Source: Pseudomonas sp. PDM15 (GTDB lineage: Bacteria > Pseudomonadota > Gammaproteobacteria > Pseudomonadales > Pseudomonadaceae). Taken from it: a stretch of 50,332 bases of DNA. The notes beneath the pieces are model-generated. The model had not been told where the DNA came from, did not search any database, and saw only the letters and a list, made by a program, of their open reading frames with translations. Position numbers and translations under genes: made by a program. Location: contig NZ_JACVAA010000009.1 of the NCBI RefSeq assembly GCF_014851565.1, positions 1 to 50,332 on the forward strand, read 5' to 3'. Within the stretch, counting starts at the first letter, position 1. Each line of letters begins with the position of its first letter. This document shows positions 1 through 8,421 of the stretch, in pieces.

Positions 1-105
1 GTTGAACGTAACTGCTTGAGCAGTAGGCGCGCTGATCACTGCAATAGCCGCCGCGATAGCACTGAGAGGCATGTGCCGCCCATAACGCATTGTTGTTGTT
101 TTCAT
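1..105 (-). CDS. Secreted or outer-membrane protein, N-terminal fragment (runs off left edge)
   Basis: Only the first 35 codons are in the window. They begin at an ATG (complement of 103-105) with a basic start (KTTTMRYGRH) followed by a hydrophobic, alanine-rich stretch and an AQA-type cleavage site, so a Sec signal peptide is clear. The mature start, VTFN, recalls Pseudomonas DUF1302 outer-membrane proteins, but four residues cannot establish this. The gene is divergent from the TetR-type gene at 583, and one of two matching inverted repeats lies between them, so it is a likely target of that regulator. Confidence 0.6.
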   Translation of the reverse strand, partial: MKTTTMRYGRHMPLSAIAAAIAVISAPTAQAVTFN

Positions 106-335
106 GGCAGTTCCACTGGGGTTGGTTAATGCGACCCAGAGCGGTCATGGATAGCGACTCTGCGACCCTGGCCCGGTAAACCAGAGGTTGGGTACCCAGA
201 GCCTCTGTTCAGAGCGGCGTCGAAACGAACTCTGACCTCAAAGGCGCCTGTACCCCTGCTTAGGGCCGCCCCGACACCTCCTCGCGGACGATGAGCTGAA
301 AGCGGTCATGAGCATGGTTACCAAGCACCATTAAC

Positions 336-349
336 GCAACCATAGTTGC
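336..349. promoter_or_regulatory. Probable TetR operator, copy 1
   Basis: GCAAC-CATA-GTTGC is an inverted repeat. With its flanks it extends to an almost perfect 26-bp palindrome at 330-355 (ATTAACGCAAC / GTTGCTTTAAT, one mismatch). The same core recurs at 537-550 and TetR dimers bind such sites, so this copy probably controls the divergent secreted-protein gene. Confidence 0.55.
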
Positions 350-536
350 TTTAATGCGGAAAGTAAACCACTCTGATCGTGCGCGCTGATCGCCAATCCG
401 CAGCTAGGTAGGGGGATTTCGCACGGCTCGTTTAGATTCGGACACACAGGAACCAAGAGGCGAAGGCTCTGGCATGGGCCTTACCGTAGGGGGGCAGGTA
501 GGTTGGGAGACTGACTTTCTATGCCCAAGTGCTAAT

Positions 537-550
537 GCAACAATCGTTGC
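537..550. promoter_or_regulatory. Probable TetR operator, copy 2
   Basis: GCAAC-AATC-GTTGC has the same arms and spacing as the copy at 336-349. It lies 32 bp upstream of the TetR start codon, where binding would repress the regulator's own transcription. Confidence 0.55.
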
Positions 551-582
551 TACAGCGATATGGAATTTAGTCAGGAGGTTCG

Positions 583-1188
583 ATGAGTGATGCCGAGCAA
601 GCTGGGGTGAGCAAACGTGCCCGCCCTGGAGGACGGGCTAGCCAAGTTGTTGCGGCCATTTACGCTGCCACGCTGGAAATTCTTGAGGAGGGAGGTTACG
701 AGCGGTTGGAGCTGCCAGAGGTAGCTGCACGAGCAGGAGTCAACAAAACAACCGTCTATCGCCGCTGGCCAAGCAAAGCTGAGCTGGTTCTTGAGATTGC
801 GTTGCTCCGCGTGAGACAGGATGTGCCGCTTCCTGATACCGGCACGCTACACGGTGATTTGAGCAAACTGATGTTGACCATAGCGGCAACACTTCAGTCG
901 CCGCTGATAGCAGGTTTGCTACAGGCAGCAATGACGCAGGGGAATGGTATCGAGGCGATTAATCAAGCGCGGATTCAGTTCTGGTCAGAGCGATTCACCG
1001 TCAGTGGCCAGCTTGTCGAGCGAGCCATCGAACGGGGTGAGCTACCCACAGGTACAAGCCCTCGTCAGCTGCTTGAGCTGGCCTGCTCCCCCCTATTCTT
1101 CCGCAGCGTCGTCACCGGAGAGGCCTTTACTAAAGATGAAATATTCGAAATAGCCCGGCGCAGCATTCTTGCGTTCAAGAGCGCATAG
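583..1188 (+). CDS. TetR/AcrR family transcriptional regulator
   Basis: This 201-residue protein has the TetR layout. A helix-turn-helix lies at about residues 20-68, with the typical LPEVAARAGVNKTTVYRRWPSKAELV segment read in overlapping parts (VAARAGVN, TVYRRWPSK). The rest is an all-helical ligand-binding and dimerisation domain resembling the TetR_C_11 type. The start is supported by CAGGAGG just upstream. Two identical-core inverted repeats in the upstream region suggest autoregulation and control of the divergent gene at the window edge. The inducer cannot be told from sequence. Confidence 0.9.
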   Translation: MSDAEQAGVSKRARPGGRASQVVAAIYAATLEILEEGGYERLELPEVAARAGVNKTTVYRRWPSKAELVLEIALLRVRQDVPLPDTGTLHGDLSKLMLTIAATLQSPLIAGLLQAAMTQGNGIEAINQARIQFWSERFTVSGQLVERAIERGELPTGTSPRQLLELACSPLFFRSVVTGEAFTKDEIFEIARRSILAFKSA

Positions 1189-1359
1189 GAACTACATCCG
1201 ATAAAGCTGCCCCAAAGCCTCCTTATGCTGTCTCTGAGCAGATTAGCGCCATGGATGAGACGGGCTTTTCCTCGGATCACCGCATCAATCAAGCAAGGAG
1301 GCACAGGATTCACTCGACCCCTGACTCTAAAGTGACCCAATGGGTTACTAGAAGGTTAT

Positions 1360-2226
1360 ATGCGCAGAATAATAATTATCTTATCGTCGCTAATTGCAAT
1401 CTCGACACCCTCACTTGCGGAGGAGTTAACTTGGTACACCTTGCCGATTGTTGGTCTCGCTGAACTAAAGGATGGCAAACCGTCTGATGGCGCAATATAT
1501 GCTGTCCAAAAGCTGATTGAGTCCGAGCTTCCTCAACTTGAGCATCACTATATCGTAAGCGTCCCTAATCGCGTGATACATGAAATGTCCTCAGGTACGC
1601 CCCTCTGTACAACTATCGGGGTAAAACATCCTGACCGCGATGAGGTCGGTTACTTCGTGCCATTTGTCCCTGCTCTTCCGATGCATCTCGTTGTCCGGCC
1701 TGAGATTCAGGACCGCTTGCCGCTCACCAATGGGGTGGTCAGCTTTGAAAAGCTAATCCAAACAGAAGGCCTGCAGGGGGTAATCACTCCCGCGCGAACT
1801 TATTCTGCTGACTTATCTGCATTAATACTTTTAGCGAAGAAAGAGAAAAAGATAGCCTCTATCAGCAGCAATTCCATGGGTGGTAATTTGCTGTCCATGA
1901 TCAGTTATGGCAGATATGACTACACCCTTGAATATCCTATTGTGGTCAGCCGAACCAATGAGTCCCAAAGCTCTTCCGCCAAACTTATCAGCATTCCTAT
2001 AGCGGAAGGCATACACATGGGGCACGCCGGTTTTTATTGCACTCGCAGCAGCTGGGGGAAAAATATGGCACTCCAGTTGGATTCAGCAGTTCGCCGAATG
2101 GCGACTCATCCTGATCAGCTTATTGACTTATATCGAAGCACAAATGATGAGGAGATGGTCTCGCGATTTGAGCCACAGATCCGAGCCTATCTTCTAGAGC
2201 GCGCTAAAACTGCAACTGAACTCTAA
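1360..2226 (+). CDS. Periplasmic substrate-binding-like protein (TIGR02285-type)
   Basis: This 288-residue protein opens with a signal peptide (MRRIIIILSSLIAISTPSLA) ending in a plausible AxA-like site, then EELTWYTLP, the usual start of TIGR02285 and related family-3 solute-binding-like proteins. Conserved-looking internal features are an early 'plCttiGv' segment and a C-terminal helical part. Proteins of this group are exported and resemble amino-acid ABC-transporter binding proteins but are mostly orphan. No permease or ATPase gene is nearby, so a transport role is not supported. AAGG at about 1350 is the probable ribosome site. Confidence 0.65.
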   Translation: MRRIIIILSSLIAISTPSLAEELTWYTLPIVGLAELKDGKPSDGAIYAVQKLIESELPQLEHHYIVSVPNRVIHEMSSGTPLCTTIGVKHPDRDEVGYFVPFVPALPMHLVVRPEIQDRLPLTNGVVSFEKLIQTEGLQGVITPARTYSADLSALILLAKKEKKIASISSNSMGGNLLSMISYGRYDYTLEYPIVVSRTNESQSSSAKLISIPIAEGIHMGHAGFYCTRSSWGKNMALQLDSAVRRMATHPDQLIDLYRSTNDEEMVSRFEPQIRAYLLERAKTATEL

Positions 2227-2306
2227 CCGGTCAGAAGAGCTAGTCAGCGAGCCTCCAAGCTAGCTCCATAGCTCCTTTCTACTGACCCAGCGCGGAAGCT
2301 CGTGAG

Positions 2307-2513
2307 CGGCAGCTAATGGCCGATTCTGTTGAAAAAGTCCCAGTGCAATTTCTGCCCACGAAATTGCGCGGCTGACATTGAAATCTGAGCAAATGCCGCC
2401 TCTGAACTACTCCAGATTTCGCGTGGCAGCACGCTAATCATCCGATTTTTAGAGACTGAGCAGGAGCCCCCGGCCAATGCCGACTTTTCAACAGAATCGG
2501 CCGGTAGCTGCCG
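2307..2513. mobile_element. MITE-like or decayed IS element with inverted ends
   Basis: The left end GGCCGATTCTGTTGAAAA (2318 onward) and the right end, whose complement reads the same (2482-2502), form inverted repeats of about 21 bp with a single A insertion. The match continues outward through CGGCAGCTA (2307-2315 and complement of 2505-2513), giving arms of about 33 bp around a 140-bp core. No transposase is encoded and no clear target duplication was seen. Ends of the form 'GATTCTGTTGAAAAA' are common at Pseudomonas IS elements; the family cannot be fixed by eye. Confidence 0.6.
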
Positions 2514-2609
2514 TTCGTGGTGGTCTGCTTCTGGCCATAATGGCTCAGCAATTTTGGAGCTATTCTCGTCCACTTTTTTGAGGGTGACGCGGAATGCAGG
2601 ACGAGGCAT

Positions 2610-3396
2610 TTAGCTTTTTTCCCATTCCTTCAGCGGATGCTTGTGTCGGGTCGCAAAACGAACCGGCCATTTCCACCACTCAAGAATCTTCCGACCAATC
2701 CACGACTTCCCGTGAGTCCACTCGTCGATGCACTTGTGCTCTGCCAAGCTCTCAACACCAAGCTGACGCTCATCCCGTAGGTTAGATTCGAAGGTTGGCC
2801 AATATTGGAGTCGACGCTTGTAGCGCTCAGGTACTGAAAGGGCACCCACGTTGTCCGCAGTGAAGGTCCCATCAACGACGTCCAAATCAACCTGTGTGCC
2901 GTTCCAGTTCGAGAGCCTAAAGCCGAAGGCCTTGTAGAACCGATTGCGCTGCAGACGGTCGTTGTCATTCGAAGCATCAACTCCCGCAAGTGAACCTGGG
3001 TCGATCGCGTAGTGCGAAATCCCTCGCGCCAATAGCCAGTCAATCACACATGCCATGAGACTTGGCCCCAGGCCGGTGCCTCGCTTTTTCCATGATCAGT
3101 TGGCCGCTCGGCCCGAATTTCACTGTTTCGGTCTGGTGGCAGACCGTCACAGAGACTTGGTTGTAACAGGTGTGGAAGTTTGCGTTTATAGCCTGTCGGT
3201 GAGTGGCCCTTGCCCGGAAGAACTCGTATTGATCAGCGGGCCCCTGATCGAGACCAGTGTGGACGTGCTCAGTGATTACTGGTGTTACGATCCGGTAGGT
3301 ACCAGCCTGGTACTCGTACACGAGTAGGTGCTGAACCTGGCAGAGCTTCTCCAGTCGATAGGCCGCATTTTTAAGTATTGCGCTTGTATGTACCAT
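2610..3396 (-). pseudogene. GNAT-family N-acetyltransferase, frameshifted
   Basis: The N-terminal part begins at an ATG (3396) with AAGGA six bases before it and reads MVHTSAILKN onward to FGPSGQLIMEK. The frame then leaves the fold. Shifting by one base at the five-T run at 3085-3089 restores a typical acetyl-CoA binding loop (RGTGLGPSLM) followed by the C-terminal GNAT half ending near FYKAFGFRLS and a roughly 80-residue tail to 2610. A gene of about 260 residues therefore appears broken by one extra base in a homopolymer. It could be a true pseudogene, a phase-variable tract or a sequence error. Confidence 0.6.
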
Positions 3397-3755
3397 CAGT
3401 TTTCCTTTGCTACTGCAATCCAATGAGTTGCGCCGAATTTTCTAGACCTATCCTGTGTCTGCGCTTGGTGGCGGCGGCCTGGGGCTGACCGTACGCTATT
3501 GAAAGCAATCGCCCCCCGAATATCCGCTTTTGGCTGTGGGTTCAATCGGCAAATAGTAGTCTCCCGTATCCTGATATTGACATAATGGCCAAATGCCTCT
3601 ATCAAGGGCAGTATTTCGACTATGCGCCCGCGATCTGACGGCTACGGCACATATGGCGGACAGCAACGCCTGTAATAGCTAGGTGTGTCGTGATCTAGAT
3701 TATATTAACGATAAAATTAAAGTCATTGTTTGCAAACCCAATTAATGGAATAAAA
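3397..3755. other. Intergenic region without a recognised gene
   Basis: No supported gene was found in these 359 bases, which separate the divergent GNAT pseudogene and membrane-protein gene. The right end (about 3690-3755) turns AT-rich and probably carries the promoter of the membrane protein/MBL pair. No clear repeat was seen. Confidence 0.4.
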
Positions 3756-4541
3756 ATGGTTGCGATATTTGAACTAGTAAAAGACCCCTACGAGCGGAAA
3801 GCCAGAGTGATTCCTGGGCTTTTAGTTTCACTCCCGCTGCTCGTTCCTTTACTCTGTGTATATGGAGCAAAACACCCAATTCTTACGAGCGTAATAGGGC
3901 TCTTAGGAGGATGTGGTGCAATCTATGCGCTGGCGAGCGTAGCGCGAGGACGGGGAAAAAGGCTTGAGGAAAAACTCCTGAAGCAATGGGGCGGACTGCC
4001 AACAACATTAGCCTTGCGGCACCGTGATAAATTTTTAGATAGCATCAGTAAGCAGAGATACCACAAAGAAATCTTCTCAAAGCTAGGCATTGTTATGCCA
4101 AGTGCACAGGATGAGGCCTTGGATCCTGATAAAGCAGATGATATCTACATAGGCGCGACCAAACGCCTTAGGGAATTAACTAGGAACAACAAAAACTTAC
4201 TACTCAAGGAGAATATTGCCTACGGTTTTCATCGAAACATGGTTGCAATGAAAATTGTCGGAATTTTGTCCTGCCTCTGTGGCTTAGGATACGGAGGGTT
4301 GATCGCCGGAGCCATTCGGGCTGAACCACCTTATTTTGAACCGATTCACTTGGTCAACCCAGGACTTGCATCGGGGCTGACAATCTTAATTTCGGCTTCT
4401 TTACTACTTGCCTGGCTATTTTATTTCGATAAGGACGCCGTCAAGCGAATGGGCTTTGTCTACGCAGAGCGCTTGTTCGAGTGTCTGGGCACATTGCCTA
4501 CACCAAGGCCGAGAAAGACACCAACCAAAGCCGAAGCGTAG
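3756..4541 (+). CDS. Four-helix membrane protein, partner of MBL protein 1
   Basis: The ATG at 3756 is preferred because a TTG-start version at 3726 has no ribosome site. The 261-residue product has two membrane helices at about residues 19-38 and 44-64, a long basic cytosolic loop (about 65-160, rich in K/R and including GGLPTTLALRHRD), and two more helices at about 165-188 and 201-222. I do not recognise the family. It sits 64 bp upstream of an MBL-fold gene on the same strand, so the two are probably co-transcribed. The same pairing of an MBL protein with a four-helix protein recurs in the next module. Its GC content is lower than that of the downstream backbone. Confidence 0.75.
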   Translation: MVAIFELVKDPYERKARVIPGLLVSLPLLVPLLCVYGAKHPILTSVIGLLGGCGAIYALASVARGRGKRLEEKLLKQWGGLPTTLALRHRDKFLDSISKQRYHKEIFSKLGIVMPSAQDEALDPDKADDIYIGATKRLRELTRNNKNLLLKENIAYGFHRNMVAMKIVGILSCLCGLGYGGLIAGAIRAEPPYFEPIHLVNPGLASGLTILISASLLLAWLFYFDKDAVKRMGFVYAERLFECLGTLPTPRPRKTPTKAEA

Positions 4542-4605
4542 CCGAAATTTCGTATGAATTAATTGAGAAATGCAAACAGGATCATCACTTCTGCAAGGAG
4601 GCATA

Positions 4606-5502
4606 ATGCCTACGATTAAAAGCTTGTCCGTTGGCAATGGTGACATGTTCTACATTCTTCATGGCGGGGATAATTTCACCATGATTGACTGTAATTTAAC
4701 TGCTGAAAACTCTGATGAGATCATCGCAGAGTTAAAGGATGTGTCGAAGACAAAGGGGATGCATCGCTTCATTTGTACACACCCTGATGAAGATCATTTC
4801 AAAGGCATAGAGAAACTTGACGCCAAGCTTCCTATAACAAATTTCTACTGTGTGAAAAATAAAGCTAGAAAAGATGATCTGACCGACTCATTTCTTCATT
4901 ACTGCGCCTTGAGGGATGGAGAAAAAGTTTTCTACCTTGAGAAGGGAGTTAAGCGAAAGTGGCTCAACGAAGGTGACACGGAGAGAGGCTCCTCCGGCGT
5001 CCAGGTTCTTTGGCCGGATACCTCTAACGAAGATTTTAAGGATGCTCTTCGTAAATGCGATGCTGGCGAAAGCTTCAATAATGTCTCCTGCGTATTAAGG
5101 TACTCGGTAGATGGAGGCGCAAGCTTCATGTGGCTCGGCGACCTTGAAACCGACTTCATGGAAAGTATCGCCGATGATATTGAGCTGAAAAAAACAACTG
5201 TGGTTTTTGCATCCCATCACGGCAGAGCATCAGGAAAGATTCCTGACTCTTGGCTCGAAAAGCTCGACCCTCAAATTATCGTGATTGGCGAGGCCCCATC
5301 GCGTCACCTTCACTATTACACTGGATACAATATTATCACCCAGAACAGCGCTGGCCACATCACAATGGACTGTGCGGGAGACAAGCTAGATATATATGTG
5401 ACAAGTAATAATTATCACCGCGACTATCTTGAGAATCTCGGGAAGAATAGATTCCCAGGATACATAGGCTCGTTAGAGGTGGAGACTGAATATACGCTCT
5501 GA
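4606..5502 (+). CDS. MBL-fold hydrolase, ComEC/Rec2-like (MBL protein 1)
   Basis: This 298-residue protein starts at ATG 4606, five bases after AAGGAGG; an in-frame ATG at 4570 lacks such a site. It begins with the ComEC/Rec2-like MBL signature (VGNGDM, then MIDCN). The metal-binding motif HPDEDH is at residues 59-64, WLGD with Asp179 follows, and ASHHG has His204-His205. All main metal ligands are therefore present, so hydrolase activity on a phosphodiester or lactam-type substrate is plausible. No membrane segment exists, unlike true ComEC, so a DNA-uptake role is unlikely. It pairs with the upstream membrane protein and is a distant paralogue of the protein at 7231. Confidence 0.8.
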   Translation: MPTIKSLSVGNGDMFYILHGGDNFTMIDCNLTAENSDEIIAELKDVSKTKGMHRFICTHPDEDHFKGIEKLDAKLPITNFYCVKNKARKDDLTDSFLHYCALRDGEKVFYLEKGVKRKWLNEGDTERGSSGVQVLWPDTSNEDFKDALRKCDAGESFNNVSCVLRYSVDGGASFMWLGDLETDFMESIADDIELKKTTVVFASHHGRASGKIPDSWLEKLDPQIIVIGEAPSRHLHYYTGYNIITQNSAGHITMDCAGDKLDIYVTSNNYHRDYLENLGKNRFPGYIGSLEVETEYTL

Positions 5503-5659
5503 ACAGGCATGGCCTCCCATTGGAGCATCAAGGGCGCCATGTATAGAGGATTTACATGCTGCTCTTGATTTCAGACGGCTACGGATGGACATGGATCATC
5601 CAGCAAACCTTGCTGCAGTATGGGTGCGGCCGGACCTTCGATCTAAATAGTCCTGCGCT

Positions 5660-6226
5660 TTAAGGTCGACCAGTGTCGGGCGGTGGGGGTGTAGAGACGC
5701 TATCAATGGGCAGTGGCGGCTCGCTAGCCCGCACCTGAGAGCTCCTCGATTTCTCGATTCCCCAAACCGCTTTTGCCACCTCCTCAATCTTCGCCACGAA
5801 TTTGTCGACGTTAAAACCCGCGATGAATGCGAGCGCGAAGAAACCTATCTCGCTGGCGCCGGCATTTGAGCTCGATTCCAAGACGAGTAAACCGGCCTTG
5901 AGGAACAAATAGCTGACTGCCCCGGCTATGGTGCTGGTGAGGGGGCGAATGAAGTACCAGACATGCCAGTCGGGATCCCAGCGCTTGTAGACGCACTTGT
6001 TCAGATAGATCGCGCGGAAGCAGTACAACGCGCCACCTACATATGCGATAGCACCACACATGAGCGGCACACGTAGCGGTGCATACGGCGCAGGCAGCCA
6101 ACCTAAACCCATAGCCCCTATTGAGTAAGTCGCGAAGACCAGCAATCCCGTTAGATAGATGATGATCACGAAGATCATCCACCCAGTTTTTGCTGGGGCT
6201 TGGGCTTGCGAGCTGCTGTCAGACAT
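5660..6226 (-). CDS. Four-helix membrane protein coupled to the WYL regulator
   Basis: The 188-residue product has four predicted membrane helices (about residues 15-37, 48-69, 88-112 and 120-137). After these come an amphipathic segment (FVAKIEEVAKAVWG) and a proline-rich tail. The gene overlaps the end of the upstream WYL gene by eight bases, so translation is probably coupled. I do not recognise the family. Its position in a module with a conjugation-like enzyme and an MBL protein suggests a membrane effector or anchor, but that is inference. Confidence 0.7.
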   Translation of the reverse strand: MSDSSSQAQAPAKTGWMIFVIIIYLTGLLVFATYSIGAMGLGWLPAPYAPLRVPLMCGAIAYVGGALYCFRAIYLNKCVYKRWDPDWHVWYFIRPLTSTIAGAVSYLFLKAGLLVLESSSNAGASEIGFFALAFIAGFNVDKFVAKIEEVAKAVWGIEKSRSSQVRASEPPLPIDSVSTPPPPDTGRP

Positions 6227-7100
6227 CTGGCTGTGACTCCCCTACGGGCAAGTGCTCTTCGATGCGAAGCATGACGATCTGCTGGCTCTCGTCGACCGGA
6301 TCACCAGGATTAACGTTCAGGTTAAGGCGCCGATTGAGGTAGTAGAGCTGCGGCTTACGCGCTCGAATCTTGGTTTCTCCCTTCACCATCTGATAGTCAT
6401 GCTCGATGGCACGACGCTTACTAAGCGAATAGGCAGGATTCGGGCCGATCACCACATCAACAAAGGTTTCCCACTCAGTGTCCGCAGGAACCGGTGAAGG
6501 GGGCACATGAGAGTCTAGGACTGACGCAATTCGCCCCAGTACGAAATCCTTGAATTTGTACTCCTTGAAGCAGAAAGCCCTCACATGCCACCTGAAGCCA
6601 TCATGTGCGAAAGACGCCGGGTAGATGGTTCTCACGGTTGGCTCATCGAAATGCGTCATCGAGCGGTAGTCGACAGTCAGCGCCTCTTCCTTCTGCAAGG
6701 CCCTGATCACGTTGATGAGAATTTGCGGGTCTACCTGGCGGGTAGGTGACGGCAGGCTTGCTACAGGTGGCGCCCAACCTATGAAGCTATCACTGGCAGC
6801 GACAGTCCCAATCTCTCGCCACAACAACTCATTAAGGTAATGGCCACTGTCTGAACTGGTCAGCACAGGCTTGAAGGTAGGGGCCGCCACATAAGTCTTT
6901 TGCGTCCGGTCATAGACCATGTTGCCTGGAGCCAGCTCTTGATAGGCCGCCAGGTCCAATGACGCCTGAGGAACCGAGATCCTGAAGAACGCCGTCAGGT
7001 CTGATCGATTGAGACGCCCCTCCCAGTAGAGCCGGAAGTCAATGAACTCTAGGCGGCGGTCCTGCCCCCACCGACCTGTGCGCGCAGTCGGATTGCTCAT
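6219..7100 (-). CDS. WYL-domain transcriptional regulator (BrxR/CapW-like)
   Basis: This 293-residue protein has an N-terminal winged helix (about 10-75: RRLEFIDFRLYWEGRLNRSD, then VPQASLDLAAYQEL). A WYL domain follows at about 140-205 with the ligand-binding signature VDYRSM...YPASFAHDGFRWHVRAFC, and a C-terminal WCX-like domain. This arrangement matches the BrxR/CapW group, which regulates phage-defence loci such as BREX and CBASS. It is divergent from the MBL/E2-E1-JAB operon, and a candidate inverted repeat (7146-7172) lies between them. Repression of both directions is therefore likely, but which signal relieves it is unknown. Confidence 0.8.
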   Translation of the reverse strand: MSNPTARTGRWGQDRRLEFIDFRLYWEGRLNRSDLTAFFRISVPQASLDLAAYQELAPGNMVYDRTQKTYVAAPTFKPVLTSSDSGHYLNELLWREIGTVAASDSFIGWAPPVASLPSPTRQVDPQILINVIRALQKEEALTVDYRSMTHFDEPTVRTIYPASFAHDGFRWHVRAFCFKEYKFKDFVLGRIASVLDSHVPPSPVPADTEWETFVDVVIGPNPAYSLSKRRAIEHDYQMVKGETKIRARKPQLYYLNRRLNLNVNPGDPVDESQQIVMLRIEEHLPVGESQPDV

Positions 7101-7145
7101 TAGCGTACAGCCTTCGGAATTATGGGCATAAAAAATATTCGCATA

Positions 7146-7172
7146 GTATATAGACGGGTTGATTTTCTATAC
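7146..7172. promoter_or_regulatory. Candidate operator between WYL regulator and MBL/E2-E1-JAB operon
   Basis: GTATATAGA (7146-7154) and TCTATAC (7166-7172) form an imperfect inverted repeat separated by 11 bases in the only intergenic space between the divergent genes. This is the size and place expected for a WYL dimer site. It is AT-rich, so chance similarity is possible. Confidence 0.35.
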
Positions 7173-7230
7173 GTATCTTAACCGACGTGAAGGTTTTCTC
7201 AAGCTCGCACGGCGACCCGGGGAGGGACTT

Positions 7231-8421
7231 ATGGCGGCGAAGATCACGTTTTTCCAAGTCGGCAATGGTGACATGGCCCTCGTGCGGCTTGCTGACACAA
7301 GCGTCACGACCATTCTTATTGACTGCAACATTCGCGTAGCAGCCGATAATCCGGACGACGACACCCCTGACGTTGCGAGCGCGCTCCGCAAGCGCTTGCT
7401 GAAAGATGGGGACTTGCGCCCCTATGTGGACGTGTTTCTTCTGAGCCATCCGGATCAGGACCACTGCCGTGGACTGGCCAAGCACTTCTGGCTTGGTAAG
7501 CCTTACGACTACCCAGACGACAACTTGCCTCAGGAAGAGAAGCGCATCCTTATTCGTGAGCTGTGGTCGTCCCCGCTGATCTTCAAACGCCGCTCGAAGA
7601 ACCATACGCTTTGCGATGATGCGAAGGCTTTTGATAAAGAGGCACGCCGGCGGGTCGAGTATTGGAAGACCTATCGAAGCGCGGGAAGTGGAAACCGCAT
7701 TCTTATCATGGGCGAGGACATCAACGGTAAGACCGATGAACTCCTCCCAATCGTTATCAAGTCGGGCGAGAAGTTCAGCCGAATCAATGGCGATGAATGC
7801 TTTGGCTTTTTCCGTGCCCATCTGCTTGCTCCTGCGCCGCATGATGAAGACGCCAATCTTGAAGAGCGCCTGGGTAAGAACGAATCCAGCGTGATCATGA
7901 ACATCGAAATCTCTTCCGCCGCATACGCCAGTGCCAAAACTCGGTTCTTGGTCGGCGGCGACGCAGCGGTGCTGATCTGGGAGCGTATGTGGGAGCGCTT
8001 CAAGGACACCCCTGAAGTACTTGAGTACGACCTGCTACTCGCACCGCACCACTGCTCCTGGCGCACCCTGTCTTATGACAGCTGGTCGGAGAAGAAGGAG
8101 GACGCCGAGCTCAACGAGGGCGCGCGCAATGCCCTTGGCCAAGCTCGCAACGGCGCCACCATCATTGCGAGCAGCAAAGAGATTCTCGACGACGATATTG
8201 ACCCGCCGAACATCCGTGCGAGACGCGAGTACAAAGACATCTTGAGCGATGTGGACGGCTGGTTTGGATGTACTGGTGATCTCAAAGATGAGGCCGTTAT
8301 GGAGTTCACCGTGGAGCACGGAGGCAAAGTCAAAAAGGCTGCTGTGGCTGCTGCTTTGGCCGGGGCCACCACCACGTCGGTAGCGGCAGCTGCGGCCCCT
8401 CGGGCCGGTAGTAGTAAATGA
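7231..8421 (+). CDS. MBL-fold hydrolase, ComEC/Rec2-like (MBL protein 2)
   Basis: This 396-residue protein starts at ATG 7231 behind GGAGG; the upstream in-frame TTG has no ribosome site. It opens with VGNGDM and LIDCN like the protein at 4606. The metal motif HPDQDH is at residues 73-78, followed by a GGD segment (LVGGDAAVL) and APHHCSW. These are the conserved MBL ligands. An insert of about 100 residues follows the first motif, and the C-terminal tail is alanine-rich and low in complexity. The stop codon overlaps the start of the E2-E1-JAB gene (ATGA), so the two proteins are probably made together. It could be the nuclease or hydrolase effector of that system, or a processing enzyme. Confidence 0.85.
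   Translation: MAAKITFFQVGNGDMALVRLADTSVTTILIDCNIRVAADNPDDDTPDVASALRKRLLKDGDLRPYVDVFLLSHPDQDHCRGLAKHFWLGKPYDYPDDNLPQEEKRILIRELWSSPLIFKRRSKNHTLCDDAKAFDKEARRRVEYWKTYRSAGSGNRILIMGEDINGKTDELLPIVIKSGEKFSRINGDECFGFFRAHLLAPAPHDEDANLEERLGKNESSVIMNIEISSAAYASAKTRFLVGGDAAVLIWERMWERFKDTPEVLEYDLLLAPHHCSWRTLSYDSWSEKKEDAELNEGARNALGQARNGATIIASSKEILDDDIDPPNIRARREYKDILSDVDGWFGCTGDLKDEAVMEFTVEHGGKVKKAAVAAALAGATTTSVAAAAAPRAGSSK

Larger units (their letters stand above)
106..582. other. Intergenic control region between the divergent secreted-protein and TetR genes
   Basis: This 477-bp stretch has no convincing gene. It contains two copies of the inverted repeat GCAAC-N4-GTTGC (336-349 and 537-550). The TetR gene has a strong ribosome site, CAGGAGG, at about 572-578. 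The rest holds several short G/C hairpins with no T-tract and nothing else recognisable. Confidence 0.6.

Noticed and set aside
2313..2609. A 98-codon minus-strand frame across the inverted-repeat element
   Set aside because: It spans the MITE-like element and its ends, lacks a family match, and is better explained as a chance frame.
3158..3175. A GTTGTAAC word resembling the core of a Ter site
   Set aside because: It lies within the GNAT pseudogene far from the Tus-like gene, and an eight-base match is expected by chance in a window of this size.
5556..5663. A 35-codon plus-strand frame with GAGGA upstream, starting MLLLISDGYG
   Set aside because: It is short, overlaps the end of the convergent membrane-protein gene by a few bases, and shows no recognisable family. 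The composition could be chance.
7219..7226. GGGGAGGG, a KOPS-like octamer
   Set aside because: It includes the ribosome site of the MBL gene and is readily explained by that.
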